Made by a program: the position numbers and the translations under genes. A DNA stretch of 64,000 bases from SHVO01 sp041905795 (GTDB lineage: Bacteria > Pseudomonadota > Alphaproteobacteria > Rhodospirillales > Rhodospirillaceae), in the NCBI GenBank assembly GCA_041905795.1, contig JAYRKL010000007.1, positions 1 through 64,000 of the forward strand. Direction: 5' to 3'. Each line of letters begins with the position of its first letter. The stretch's first letter is position 1. The notes under the pieces were generated by a model. That model searched no databases. It was not told the DNA's origin and saw only the letters and a program-made list of their open reading frames with translations. This document shows positions 15,637 through 23,553 of this stretch, piece after piece.

Positions 15637-17616
15637 TTGAGAACGGTCAGCAAAACCTTCAAGGACGGCGATTTCATCTACCGCCAGGGCGAGGACAGCC
15701 GCTGGGCCTTCGAGGTCCTGGAAGGCTCCGTCGAACTGACGAGAGACGGCGCCGAAGGCGCTGCGGTCGTCGCCCGCCTGCGCGCCGGCGAGCTGTTTGG
15801 CGAAATGGGCGTGCTCGACAATGCCCCGCGCTCGACCTCGGCCCGCGCCCGCGGCGCCGTCACCGTCAAAGCCATCCCGCGCGACGAATTCCTGCGCCAG
15901 ATGGAGGCCGACCCCGACACGGCCCTCAAGGTCATGACCCGCCTGGCCAAGCGCATGCGCGGGCCGGACGACGACGGAAGCCGTGCGGCCGCCTACAAAT
16001 CCGCCGCCGCCAACCTGCCGGTACCGGTGCCCCAGGAGGCTTCGGTCCTGACTCCGGTACCGGTGCGCATCGGCCGCCCGCTGCCCGTCAACCTGATCGG
16101 CGAGCGCAAACCGAATTTCATCGAGAAAATCTTCGACGCCGTGGTCAAGGATCCGCGCAAGCCGGCGAAGAAGGCCAAGAACCCGCCGCCCGGCGATATC
16201 CTGGTCATGGTCGCCAAGTTCCGCGACGACTTCGAGGACAACCAGCATAGATTGGTGCTGCAGGCGCTGGACGGCATCCCCGGCGTGCGCGCCACCGCCG
16301 TCGACCGCGATCTCTCGCGCTTCGTGCCGGGTCTCGCCGATCCCGCCGCCGCCGCCAACGACGACATCACCCGGCGCGCGGCGCGCGAAGCCCGCGCCTG
16401 GATGGGCACCGCCAACGCCGACCTGCTGGTGTGGGGCAATATCGACCCCACCGGCCGCAACATCGAACTGCGCTTCATCGCCACCGCCTCGAGCCCCGGG
16501 GAACGCCCGGGCCGCTTCACGCCGCTCAACGTGCTGACCCTGCCGGTGGATTTCTACGCCGACTGGATTCCCCTGATCCGCGCCGTGGTGCTGGCCGCCA
16601 CCGACCCGCGCACCTTCACCCAGGGGCGCATCCTGCGCTCCGCGCTGCCGGCGCTGGCCGCCAACGCGCGCCCGCTGGGCATGGAACCCTCGACCGCGCT
16701 GGAACCCGCCGAGCGCGCCACCATCCTGTTCTCCTACGGCAACGTCTGCGCCGTCTGCGCGCAGCTGGAAGGCGACCGCAGCTGGTATCACGCGGCGGTG
16801 GAAGCCTGGCAGGCGGCGGTGGAACTCACCAACGCCGATAACGCGCCGCTCCTGGGCCAGCTCTACCAGCAGCTCGGTCTCGCCTTACAAGTCATCGCCG
16901 AGCGCCAGGCCGACACCGCCTGGATGGAACAGGCCGCCGACGCCTATCGCCGCGCGCTGATCCACATCTCGCGCCGCAAGCAGCCCGGCGACTGGGGCCT
17001 GGTGAAATACCGCCTCGGCTGCGTGCTCTATAAATTCGACATGGCCGTGGGCGACGACAACGCGCTGCGCGAAGCCATCCACGCCTGCCAGGCGGCGCGC
17101 CAGGTGTTCAACAAGTACTCGCACCCGATCCGCTGGTCGGAAATCTCCAACACGCTGGCGCAGATCCTGCAGGTCTACGGCGACAACGCCCGCAGCGTGC
17201 CGATCCTGGAATATGCCGTGAAGTCCTGCCTGTCGGCGCTGCAGGTGCGCACGCCCGATACCGCGCCGCTGCAGTGGGCCGCCATCCAGAACACCCTGGG
17301 CTCGGCGCTGTTCCTGCTCGCCAAACACACCGGCGAATGGGACTACATGCGCCAGTCCTCGGACGCCTTCCGCATGGCGCTCCTGATCTACAAGGAGCAC
17401 GGCGCCGGACGGATGGCCGTGATCACCGAGCGCAACCTGATGCGCGCCGACCGTCAGGTGCAGGGCGCCAGCGACAAGCACCTATCCGATCCGGTGTGGG
17501 CGCAGAACTTCAATATCACCGAGGACGACAGCTACGATTGGCAGACCTTCCTGGAAGGCAAGTCGGGCACCGCCAACGACCCCAACCTCGGCAAGAACGT
17601 CAGCGAAGTCGCTTAA
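15637..17616 (+). CDS. Cyclic-nucleotide-binding domain protein with C-terminal TPR-like repeats
   Basis: Protein of 659 residues. Residues 1-105 form a cNMP-binding domain with the phosphate-binding cassette GELFGEMGVLDNAPRSTSAR, whose Glu and Arg ligands are intact. No HTH follows, so it is not a CRP-type regulator. The middle (about 190-320, DILVMVAKFRDDFED and NADLLVWGNID) is not recognised. From about 330 to 600 are helical repeats resembling TPRs (ADAYRRALIHISR, LGSALFLLAKHTGEW). No signal peptide or membrane helix is present. The start is TTG with GGAG six bases upstream; the frame has no better start. It may be a cNMP-gated scaffold. A palindrome matching the MarR operator lies upstream. 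Confidence 0.8.
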   Translation: MRTVSKTFKDGDFIYRQGEDSRWAFEVLEGSVELTRDGAEGAAVVARLRAGELFGEMGVLDNAPRSTSARARGAVTVKAIPRDEFLRQMEADPDTALKVMTRLAKRMRGPDDDGSRAAAYKSAAANLPVPVPQEASVLTPVPVRIGRPLPVNLIGERKPNFIEKIFDAVVKDPRKPAKKAKNPPPGDILVMVAKFRDDFEDNQHRLVLQALDGIPGVRATAVDRDLSRFVPGLADPAAAANDDITRRAAREARAWMGTANADLLVWGNIDPTGRNIELRFIATASSPGERPGRFTPLNVLTLPVDFYADWIPLIRAVVLAATDPRTFTQGRILRSALPALAANARPLGMEPSTALEPAERATILFSYGNVCAVCAQLEGDRSWYHAAVEAWQAAVELTNADNAPLLGQLYQQLGLALQVIAERQADTAWMEQAADAYRRALIHISRRKQPGDWGLVKYRLGCVLYKFDMAVGDDNALREAIHACQAARQVFNKYSHPIRWSEISNTLAQILQVYGDNARSVPILEYAVKSCLSALQVRTPDTAPLQWAAIQNTLGSALFLLAKHTGEWDYMRQSSDAFRMALLIYKEHGAGRMAVITERNLMRADRQVQGASDKHLSDPVWAQNFNITEDDSYDWQTFLEGKSGTANDPNLGKNVSEVA

Positions 17617-17668
17617 ATTTCCAAGTTAGGCAATTGCGGGCGCGGGCTTGCCGCGCAAGACTTCGTCC

Positions 17669-19144
17669 ATGGCCGAGCCGCTGCTCCTCGCTATAGACCA
17701 AGGCACCACGTCCACCCGCGCGCTGGTGTTTGACGGCAAAGGCAAACCCATTGCCGTGGCGCAGGAACCGCTGCGCCAGATCTATCCCGCCAACGGCTGG
17801 GTCGAACACGACCCCGAAGAGATCTGGGCCGCTACCCTGGCGGTGTGCGGACGTGTGATCGCCGAGGTCGGCGGCGCTGCCCGCATCAAGGCCATCGGCA
17901 TCACCAATCAGCGCGAGACCACGATCGTCTGGGACCGGAAGACCGGCGCGCCGGTGATGAACGCCATTGTCTGGCAGGACCGGCGCGGGGCGCCGCGCTG
18001 CGCCGAACTCAAGGCCGCGGGACATGAAGGCGCCGTCCAATCCAAGACCGGCCTGTTGATCGATTCCTATTTCTCCGCCACCAAACTGGAATGGATGCTG
18101 AACAACGTTCCCGGCCTGCGCGATCGCGCCCGCCGGGGCGAATTGGCGTTCGGCACCGTCGATTCCTTCCTGCTGTGGCGCCTGACCGGCGGCAAGGTCC
18201 ACGCCACCGACGCCACCAATGCGTCGCGGACCATGCTGTTCGATATTCATCGCGGATGCTGGGACGACGACCTCCTGGCGCTGTTCGGCGTCCCCCGCGC
18301 GCTGCTGCCCGACGTACGCGACACTTCGGGTGTGTTCGGAACCACGGCGCTGCTCGGCCGCGAGATCCCGGTCGCGGCGCTGGTCGGCGACCAGCAGGGG
18401 GCGCTGGTGGGCCAGGCCTGCTTCGACACCGGCATGACCAAGAGCACCTACGGCACCGGGTGTTTCGTGCTGGTCAACACCGGGCGCACGGCGCTGGCCT
18501 CGCGTCACCGCCTGCTCACCACCATTGCCTATCGCGTCAACGGCGAGACGGTCTACGCGCTGGAAGGCAGCATCTTCAACGCCGGCACCGTGGTGCAGTG
18601 GCTGCGCGACGAAGCCGGCATGATCGCGACCGCCGCGGACTCCGAGACCATCGCCGCCGGCCTCGATGACGCCGGCGGCGTGTATTTCGTGCCGGCGTTC
18701 ACCGGTCTCGGCGCGCCCCATTGGAACCCCGACGCCCGCGGCGCCATCCTCGGCCTGACCCGCGACTCGGGGGCCGCGCAGATCGTCCGCGCCGGCCTGG
18801 AGTCGGTGGCCTATCAGACCGCGGACCTGATTTCGGCGCTCCGGAAAGACGGCATTACCGAGCCCGGCGCCCTCAGGGTCGATGGCGGCATGGCGGCCAA
18901 TCGCTGGTTCCTGCAGTTCCTGGCCGACATGACGGATGTGCCGGTGGAGCGCCCGGCCTGCGCCGAAACCAGCGTCGCCGGGGCGGCGTTCCTCGCCGGC
19001 CTCGGCTGCGGGGTCTTCGGGTCACTGGACGACATCAAAGCCGCGTGGACTCTGGATTTTCGCGCGAGTCCGAAAGTTGCGCACGGCGCGCGCGACGCGC
19101 TTTTGAGCGGATGGCGCAAGGCCGTTGCGCGCGTCGCCGGTTAG
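17669..19144 (+). CDS. glpK: Glycerol kinase
   Basis: ATP-dependent phosphorylation of glycerol to sn-glycerol 3-phosphate in the cytoplasm. The 491-residue protein aligns over its whole length with the family. It has the ATP-loop DQGTTSTRA at 10-18, GITNQRETTIVWDR, the glycerol-contact region WQDRRGAPRC, YFSATKLEWML, YGTGCFVLVNTG, and PAFTGLGAPHWNPDARGAI. The ATG at 17669 gives the normal N-terminus; a TTG at 17648 would add seven residues. It has no strong ribosome binding site. No glpF or glpD is adjacent, so glycerol uptake and oxidation genes must be elsewhere. Confidence 0.95.
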   Translation: MAEPLLLAIDQGTTSTRALVFDGKGKPIAVAQEPLRQIYPANGWVEHDPEEIWAATLAVCGRVIAEVGGAARIKAIGITNQRETTIVWDRKTGAPVMNAIVWQDRRGAPRCAELKAAGHEGAVQSKTGLLIDSYFSATKLEWMLNNVPGLRDRARRGELAFGTVDSFLLWRLTGGKVHATDATNASRTMLFDIHRGCWDDDLLALFGVPRALLPDVRDTSGVFGTTALLGREIPVAALVGDQQGALVGQACFDTGMTKSTYGTGCFVLVNTGRTALASRHRLLTTIAYRVNGETVYALEGSIFNAGTVVQWLRDEAGMIATAADSETIAAGLDDAGGVYFVPAFTGLGAPHWNPDARGAILGLTRDSGAAQIVRAGLESVAYQTADLISALRKDGITEPGALRVDGGMAANRWFLQFLADMTDVPVERPACAETSVAGAAFLAGLGCGVFGSLDDIKAAWTLDFRASPKVAHGARDALLSGWRKAVARVAG

Positions 19145-19256
19145 CGCGCCGGCCCCTCACCCTTGCCCGCGCCGGCCCCTATGTGCAGTGCAATAGAGCC
19201 CATGGAATGGGCCGATCCTCGCCCAGCCCTTCGCGGCGGGCCTTTATCGCAAAATG

Positions 19257-19273
19257 AAACTTAGTGTAAGTTT
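19257..19273. promoter_or_regulatory. 17-bp inverted repeat upstream of cold-shock gene
   Basis: AAACTTA and TAAGTTT are exact complements separated by GTG, ending 30 bases before the ATG of the double cold-shock protein. It could be an operator or a small 5' leader hairpin. The sequence is not one I can assign to a known regulator. Confidence 0.4.
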
Positions 19274-19303
19274 ACGGCACTAGGGGTGGGGGATTTTCCG
19301 GCA

Positions 19304-19825
19304 ATGTTGCAAACGTCTTCACAGGCGGAGTCTGCCAAGTCCGGCGTGACCGCCAAGGTCAAATGGTTCAATCCAGCTAAGGGTTTCGGGTTCGTGGCGC
19401 CGAACGACGGCACGTCGGATGCATTCCTTCATGTCTCCGTCGTGCAGCGCGCAGGCCTGCGCACGCTGCGCCAGGGTGCGACGATCATCTGCGATCTCAC
19501 GCACGGTCCGCGCGGCCCGCAAGTGTCGATCATCGACCGTGTCGACGACTCCACCGTCGCCGACGACATGCCGCCCGCGGACGGCGACGAGTCCGTGCTC
19601 GAGGGCGAGATCAAGTTCTTCGCCGTCGATAAGGGCTACGGCTTCGGCATGCCGGTGAGCGGCGGGGCCGATGTTTTCATCGGCATCGGCGCCTTGCAGC
19701 GCTCCAACCTCGATCGTCTGGAATCGGGCCAGCAGGTGCGCATGTACGTGCGCCCCGGCAAGAAGGGCCCGATGGCCGTGCGCATCGAAGTGCTGAGTCA
19801 GCCGGCCTACAACGGCCATCCCTAG
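19304..19825 (+). CDS. Double cold-shock-domain protein
   Basis: Protein of 173 residues with two tandem OB-fold cold-shock domains. The first (about 14-80) carries the RNP1-like KGFGFVAP and RNP2-like DAFLHVS motifs. The second (about 97-165) has KGYGFGMP and DVFIGIG, with several aromatic positions less well conserved. Two-domain CspA-like proteins of this size are common in alphaproteobacteria and bind single-stranded RNA or DNA. The ATG at 19304 was chosen; a GTG at 19286 in frame is possible. Despite the family name, stationary-phase or constitutive expression is frequent. Confidence 0.9.
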   Translation: MLQTSSQAESAKSGVTAKVKWFNPAKGFGFVAPNDGTSDAFLHVSVVQRAGLRTLRQGATIICDLTHGPRGPQVSIIDRVDDSTVADDMPPADGDESVLEGEIKFFAVDKGYGFGMPVSGGADVFIGIGALQRSNLDRLESGQQVRMYVRPGKKGPMAVRIEVLSQPAYNGHP

Positions 19826-20430
19826 ACACACCGGGCGTTACATCGCGTTACCGCACGCGGCGCCGGTTCCGCCGCGCGCCGGAAAACACGCCGCCTCGCG
19901 CGTGTGTGAATTTGCGCGGGCGCCGGGTGACAGTATTTTTAAGCGCTGGCCCCAGTCGCGACACAATCCCGCGCGATGTTGGATCATGCCGTCCGGGAGT
20001 TCCCCCCTCTGCGGACGGCCGATTGGAGTTCAGGTAATTCCCGTCGATGCGAGATCCCTCTGCTGAATGAGTGGCGGGATCAACGGTGGACCGCTCGGGC
20101 CGCATCCCTTCCCCCTCATCCCCCAGCGGTTTGACGGTCCACCGCCCCTCTTCGCCTTGGCCCCCACCCCGGACCCGTAAGGGTGGTCCTGACGCTCCGG
20201 GCTCACTTTTTATTCCTTATAAGGTGCTGTTTTCTTGCAGAGGTTGGCCAAAAATGCAGTCCGGACAAGGTCTTGCCCAGCCCAAGGCGCAACATTAATG
20301 CAGGCTGCCCTTCAAAAACCTGGTAAATCAGCTTAAGTTACATTTATGGACGTATGTCCTGGGGCTATTTTGGCCCTCTCCCTCGCGGGAGCACAACGAC
20401 AGGCAGAATGCTCTCGGACCCCGGGCCCTC
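19826..20430. other. 605-base intergenic region with inverted repeats, no credible ORF
   Basis: No open frame here has coding character. It contains a 10-bp inverted repeat, CGGTGGACCG (20084-20093) with CGGTCCACCG (20135-20144), enclosing 41 bases. A GGACC/GGTCC pair follows near 20171-20189, and there is a palindrome CCTTATAAGG at 20215-20224. This could be a structured small RNA or the long leader of irr, but I do not recognise it as tmRNA, RNase P RNA or SRP RNA. Confidence 0.4.
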
Positions 20431-20850
20431 ATGCGCGCAAAAAAAGCTTCCACCGCCGACCTCACCGTCCTTGAGCGCTTGCGTACGGCGGGCCTGCGCC
20501 CGACGCGCCAGCGTCTGGCGCTGGCGAAACTGCTGTTCGCACAAGGCCACCGCCATGTAACCGCCGAAGCCCTGTTCAACGAAGCCAAGGACCATCGCGT
20601 CGATGTCTCCCTGGCGACGGTTTACAACGCGCTGCACGACTTCACCGAAAAGTCGCTGCTGCGCGAAATCTCGATCGATTCCAGCCGGTCGTATTTCGAC
20701 ACCAACGTCGGCGACCACTATCACTTCTATTTTGAACAGTCCGGCAAGCTGCAGGACATCCCCGCCGAGCGCATCGCGCTGGCCAACCTGCCCGAACCGC
20801 CCAACGGCGCCGTGGCCCGGGTCGACGTGATCATCCGCGTCAAGGACTGA
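20431..20850 (+). CDS. irr: Iron response regulator Irr (Fur family)
   Basis: DNA-binding regulator of 139 residues. The Fur-type winged helix is visible as LRPTRQRLALAKLLF, HVTAEALFNEA and VSLATVYNALHDF, and the dimerisation domain starts DTNVGDHYHFYFE. The C-terminal CxxC zinc pair of Fur is absent and the protein ends RVDVIIRVKD, as in Irr. In alphaproteobacteria Irr acts under iron limitation and is destabilised or inactivated by heme. The heme-binding HHH of Bradyrhizobium Irr is H96-Y97-H98 here, and the N-terminal Cys-Pro heme motif is absent. An ICE-like site follows the gene, in front of rubrerythrin. Confidence 0.9.
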   Translation: MRAKKASTADLTVLERLRTAGLRPTRQRLALAKLLFAQGHRHVTAEALFNEAKDHRVDVSLATVYNALHDFTEKSLLREISIDSSRSYFDTNVGDHYHFYFEQSGKLQDIPAERIALANLPEPPNGAVARVDVIIRVKD

Positions 20851-20921
20851 GTATCCCCGATCGTTCGGCCCGCGCGCTCAGCCCTGATCATCCTGGCGCG
20901 AGAAGCGCTTCAAAACCTCAA

Positions 20922-20938
20922 CTTAGATCGATTCTAAG
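20922..20938. promoter_or_regulatory. ICE-like (iron control element) operator
   Basis: CTTAGATCGATTCTAAG is a symmetric 17-mer close to the ICE consensus for Irr (TTTRGAAYNRTTCYAAA), matching 14 of 17 positions by eye. It lies between irr and rubrerythrin, four bases upstream of a TTGACT -35 candidate. Binding by the neighbouring Irr is the simplest reading; whether it represses or activates cannot be decided from position alone. Confidence 0.7.
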
Positions 20939-20942
20939 CTGC

Positions 20943-20971
20943 TTGACTCACCGTGACGCCTTCCTTACAAC
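20943..20971 (+). promoter_or_regulatory. Candidate sigma-70 promoter of the rubrerythrin operon
   Basis: TTGACT at 20943-20948 and TACAAC at 20966-20971 with a 17-base spacer. Transcription would start near 20978, giving a leader of about 65 bases to the rubrerythrin ATG. The ICE-like site is directly upstream of the -35. Confidence 0.5.
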
Positions 20972-21042
20972 TGGGTGTGCTGAACGAGCCCTGTTGAGAA
21001 AAAGCGGGCCGTTTGTCCGACTATCATTATGAGGAGCGATCC

Positions 21043-21462
21043 ATGGCCCAACTCCGCGGCTCCAAGACCGAATCAAACCTGAAGGCGGCTTTCGCCGGCG
21101 AAAGCCAGGCTAACCGCCGCTATCTCTATTTCGCGCAAAAGGCCGACGTTGAAGGCCAGAACGAAGTCTCCGCCCTGTTCCGCTCGACGGCGGAAGGCGA
21201 GACCGGCCATGCCTTCGGCCACCTGGAATACCTGGAGCCGGTCGGCGATCCCGCCACCGGCCACCCCATCGGCGACACCAAGCTCAACCTCAAGGCCTCG
21301 GTGGCCGGCGAAACCCACGAGTACACCGACATGTACCCGGGCATGGCCAAGGCCGCCCGCGAGGAAGGCTTCGACGAAATCGCCGACTGGTTCGAGACCC
21401 TGGCGAAGGCCGAGAAGTCCCACGCCGGCCGCTTCCAGAAGGCCCTCGATACCCTGGGCTAA
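21043..21462 (+). CDS. Rubrerythrin-family protein (diiron domain only)
   Basis: Ferritin-like diiron protein of 139 residues, probably reducing hydrogen peroxide in the cytoplasm. Candidate metal ligands are E20 (FAGESQANRRY), E53 and H56 (EGETGH), E90/E93 (AGETHEY) and E124/H127 (EKSH). The C-terminal rubredoxin domain of classical rubrerythrin is missing, so an external electron donor is needed. The ATG at 21043 follows GAGGAG; an upstream GTG-type extension to 21013 was rejected. It lies downstream of irr and an ICE-like site and upstream of an Fe-S oxidoreductase that could be the donor. Confidence 0.92.
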   Translation: MAQLRGSKTESNLKAAFAGESQANRRYLYFAQKADVEGQNEVSALFRSTAEGETGHAFGHLEYLEPVGDPATGHPIGDTKLNLKASVAGETHEYTDMYPGMAKAAREEGFDEIADWFETLAKAEKSHAGRFQKALDTLG

Positions 21463-21483
21463 AGCGTCTGCTGTTTGATCAAG

Positions 21484-21522
21484 AACCGGCCGAATCCCTA
21501 AGCGGGACTTCGGCCGGTTTCA
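21484..21522 (+). terminator. Hairpin after rubrerythrin (terminator or attenuator)
   Basis: An 11-bp perfect stem, AACCGGCCGAA (21484-21494) with TTCGGCCGGTT (21509-21519), has a 14-base loop and is followed by TCATT. The T-tract is short. It may only partly terminate, setting rubrerythrin expression above that of the two downstream genes. Confidence 0.65.
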
Positions 21523-21537
21523 TTCTGAGGGAAGTAC

Positions 21538-22872
21538 ATGCGGGAAGGCAGTCTCGAAGCGCCGACGCGTCACGTCATCGACTGGCAGAATCCGGACTTC
21601 ATCGACGCCGAGAAGCTGGACGCCGAGATGCGCCGCCAGTTCGACATCTGTCACGGCTGCCGCCGCTGCTTCAACCTGTGCGATTCCTTCCCGCGCCTGT
21701 TCGACCTGATCGACGCCGCCGGTGACGCCGAACTGCACGGCGTCAAGAGCGAGGACTTCAAGCCGGTCGTGGACGCCTGCACGCTCTGCGACATGTGCTT
21801 CATGACCAAGTGCCCTTACGTGCCGCCGCACGCCTTCAACATCGACTTCCCGCACCTCCTGCTGCGCTACCGCGCGGCCGAGCGCGCCAGGCACGGCGCG
21901 GGCTTCTTCGACGAGCAGCTGGCCGAGACCGACCGCAACGGCAAGCTGGGCGGCGCGGTCGCCGGCCTCGCCAACTGGGCCACGGCGCGCGGCAACGGCC
22001 TGACCCGCCCGCTGATGGAGAAAGTCGCCGGCATCGACAAGGACGCCGATTTGCCGAAATTCACCGGCAAGACCTTTGTCGCCCGCGCCAAGGACAACCC
22101 GCCCGCGGTGAACACGGCCGCGCCGGCTTACGGCAAACGCGATGCCGTGATCTTCGCCACCTGTTTCGCCAACTACAACGCCCCGGCCATCGGCGAGGCG
22201 GCGCTCAAGGTGCTGGCCAAGAACGGCGTCAAAGCCGAAGTGGTTTACCCGGGCTGCTGCGGCATGCCGCAGCTGGAGCAGGGCGATATCGCGCGTGTCG
22301 CCGATAAAGCCAGGACCACGGCCCAGGCGCTCAAACCCTATATCGACGCCGGCAAGGATATCGTCGCCCTGGTGCCGTCCTGCGCCCTGATGATGAAATT
22401 CGAGTGGCCGCTGATCCTGCCCGACGATCCCGACGTGAAGGCCCTGGCGCAGGCGACCTTCGACATCACCGAATATGTGGTGGCCATCGCCGACCATGAG
22501 GGCATCGCGCCGGGCCTCGAGCCGCTGGCGGGCGGTGTCGCCGTCCACCTGGCGTGCCACGCGCGCGCCCAGAACATGGGGGCCATGGGCGCGGACATGC
22601 TGCGGCTGATCCCGGATACCGACGTGGCGGTGATCGAGCGCTGCTCGGGCCACGGCGGCTCGTGGGGCGTGAAGAAGGGCAACTTCGCGGTCGCCACCAA
22701 ATTCGCGCGCACCACCGTGCGCCGCGCCGCCGACGCCGGGAAAACCTACCTCGCCTCCGAATGCCCGCTGGCCGGGAAGCATCTCGCGCAGGGTTTCGAG
22801 AACATCGAGGGCGCGGAGAAGAAGGAATCCCTGCATCCCATCCAGATCCTCGCCAAGGCTTACGGACTTTAA
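21538..22872 (+). CDS. Fe-S oxidoreductase with two [4Fe-4S] sites and CCG domains (GlpC/HdrD-like)
   Basis: Protein of 444 residues. Two ferredoxin-type cysteine clusters are visible: C38-C41-C44-C48 (CHGCRRCFNLC) and C81-C84-C87-C92 (CTLCDMCFMTKC). The C-terminal half has two CCG-type cysteine-rich modules, with GCCGMPQ and HLACHARAQ followed by ERCSGHGGSWG, as in the GlpC and heterodisulfide-reductase D family. It could pass electrons from a quinone or donor protein to the rubrerythrin. The ATG at 21538 follows GAGGGAAG. It lies 75 bases after rubrerythrin and three bases before the DUF3501 gene, so at least the last two are coupled. Confidence 0.92.
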   Translation: MREGSLEAPTRHVIDWQNPDFIDAEKLDAEMRRQFDICHGCRRCFNLCDSFPRLFDLIDAAGDAELHGVKSEDFKPVVDACTLCDMCFMTKCPYVPPHAFNIDFPHLLLRYRAAERARHGAGFFDEQLAETDRNGKLGGAVAGLANWATARGNGLTRPLMEKVAGIDKDADLPKFTGKTFVARAKDNPPAVNTAAPAYGKRDAVIFATCFANYNAPAIGEAALKVLAKNGVKAEVVYPGCCGMPQLEQGDIARVADKARTTAQALKPYIDAGKDIVALVPSCALMMKFEWPLILPDDPDVKALAQATFDITEYVVAIADHEGIAPGLEPLAGGVAVHLACHARAQNMGAMGADMLRLIPDTDVAVIERCSGHGGSWGVKKGNFAVATKFARTTVRRAADAGKTYLASECPLAGKHLAQGFENIEGAEKKESLHPIQILAKAYGL

Positions 22873-22875
22873 GGC

Positions 22876-23472
22876 ATGAGCGCCCCTCGCCGTGAAATCA
22901 CCCGCGCCGACCTGATGCCTATGGCCGAATACGCCAAGATCCGGCGCGAACACCGGCGCAAGCTGGTGGACATCAAGCAGAAGCGCCGCGTGCATATCGG
23001 CCCGTCCATCACGCTCTATTTCGAGAACTACGACACCATGTGGGCCCAGGTGCAGGAGATGCTCCACATCGAGCAGGGCGGCGAGGCGCAGATCGAAGGC
23101 GAACTCTCGGCCTACAATCCGCTGATCCCGCAGGGCTCGGAACTGGTGGCCACCATGATGGTCGAGATCGAGGACGAGATCGTGCGCCGGCGCACGCTCG
23201 CCCGGCTTGGTCACGTCGAGGACACGGTGTTCCTGAGTTTCGCCGGCCATACCGTCAAGGGCGTGCCGGAAAACGACCTGGACCGCACCACACCCGACGG
23301 AAAAACCTCATCCGTGCACTTCCTGCACTTCGCCTTCACGCCCGCGCAGGCCAAGGCCTTCCGCACCGCGGGAACCCAGGTGATCGTCGGCATCTCGCAC
23401 GAGAACTACGGCCACATGGCGGCGCTGCCGGACGCGCACCGGGCGGCCCTGGCGGAAGACCTGTCGGTTTAG
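22876..23472 (+). CDS. DUF3501 family protein
   Basis: Protein of 198 residues, recognised as DUF3501 from EYAKIRREHRRKLVDIKQKRR, ITLYFENYDTMWAQVQEML and VHFLHFAFTPAQAKAF. No cysteines, signal peptide or membrane helices are seen, so it is probably cytoplasmic. Function is not established. The fixed neighbourhood of rubrerythrin and an eight-Cys-ligand Fe-S protein suggests a role in peroxide detoxification or in maturation or repair of this electron-transfer pair. The ATG lies three bases after the oxidoreductase stop. Confidence 0.85.
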   Translation: MSAPRREITRADLMPMAEYAKIRREHRRKLVDIKQKRRVHIGPSITLYFENYDTMWAQVQEMLHIEQGGEAQIEGELSAYNPLIPQGSELVATMMVEIEDEIVRRRTLARLGHVEDTVFLSFAGHTVKGVPENDLDRTTPDGKTSSVHFLHFAFTPAQAKAFRTAGTQVIVGISHENYGHMAALPDAHRAALAEDLSV

Positions 23473-23489
23473 GTTTCTGTTTTCTTGTC

Positions 23490-23547
23490 ATTCTTGGCCC
23501 GAAGGGCCGAGAATCCAGAGGTGTCTGGTTTCTGTTTTTAAAACCAG
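23490..23547. terminator. Convergent hairpins between DUF3501 and SH3 genes
   Basis: The first stem is ATTCTTGGCCC/GGGCCGAGAAT (23490-23514, one G-T pair). The second is CTGGTTT/AAACCAG (23525-23547) around a T-rich loop. Placed between converging genes, they are probably a bidirectional terminator. Confidence 0.5.
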
Positions 23548-23553
23548 AAATCT

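Noticed and set aside
20071..20298. 75-codon open frame between the cold-shock gene and irr
   Set aside because: Proline/serine-rich with no family features or ribosome binding site, and it crosses the inverted repeats; more likely non-coding.
21520..23250. 576-codon antisense frame over the Fe-S oxidoreductase and DUF3501
   Set aside because: No recognisable motifs. The sense frames contain ordered cysteine clusters and conserved family blocks.
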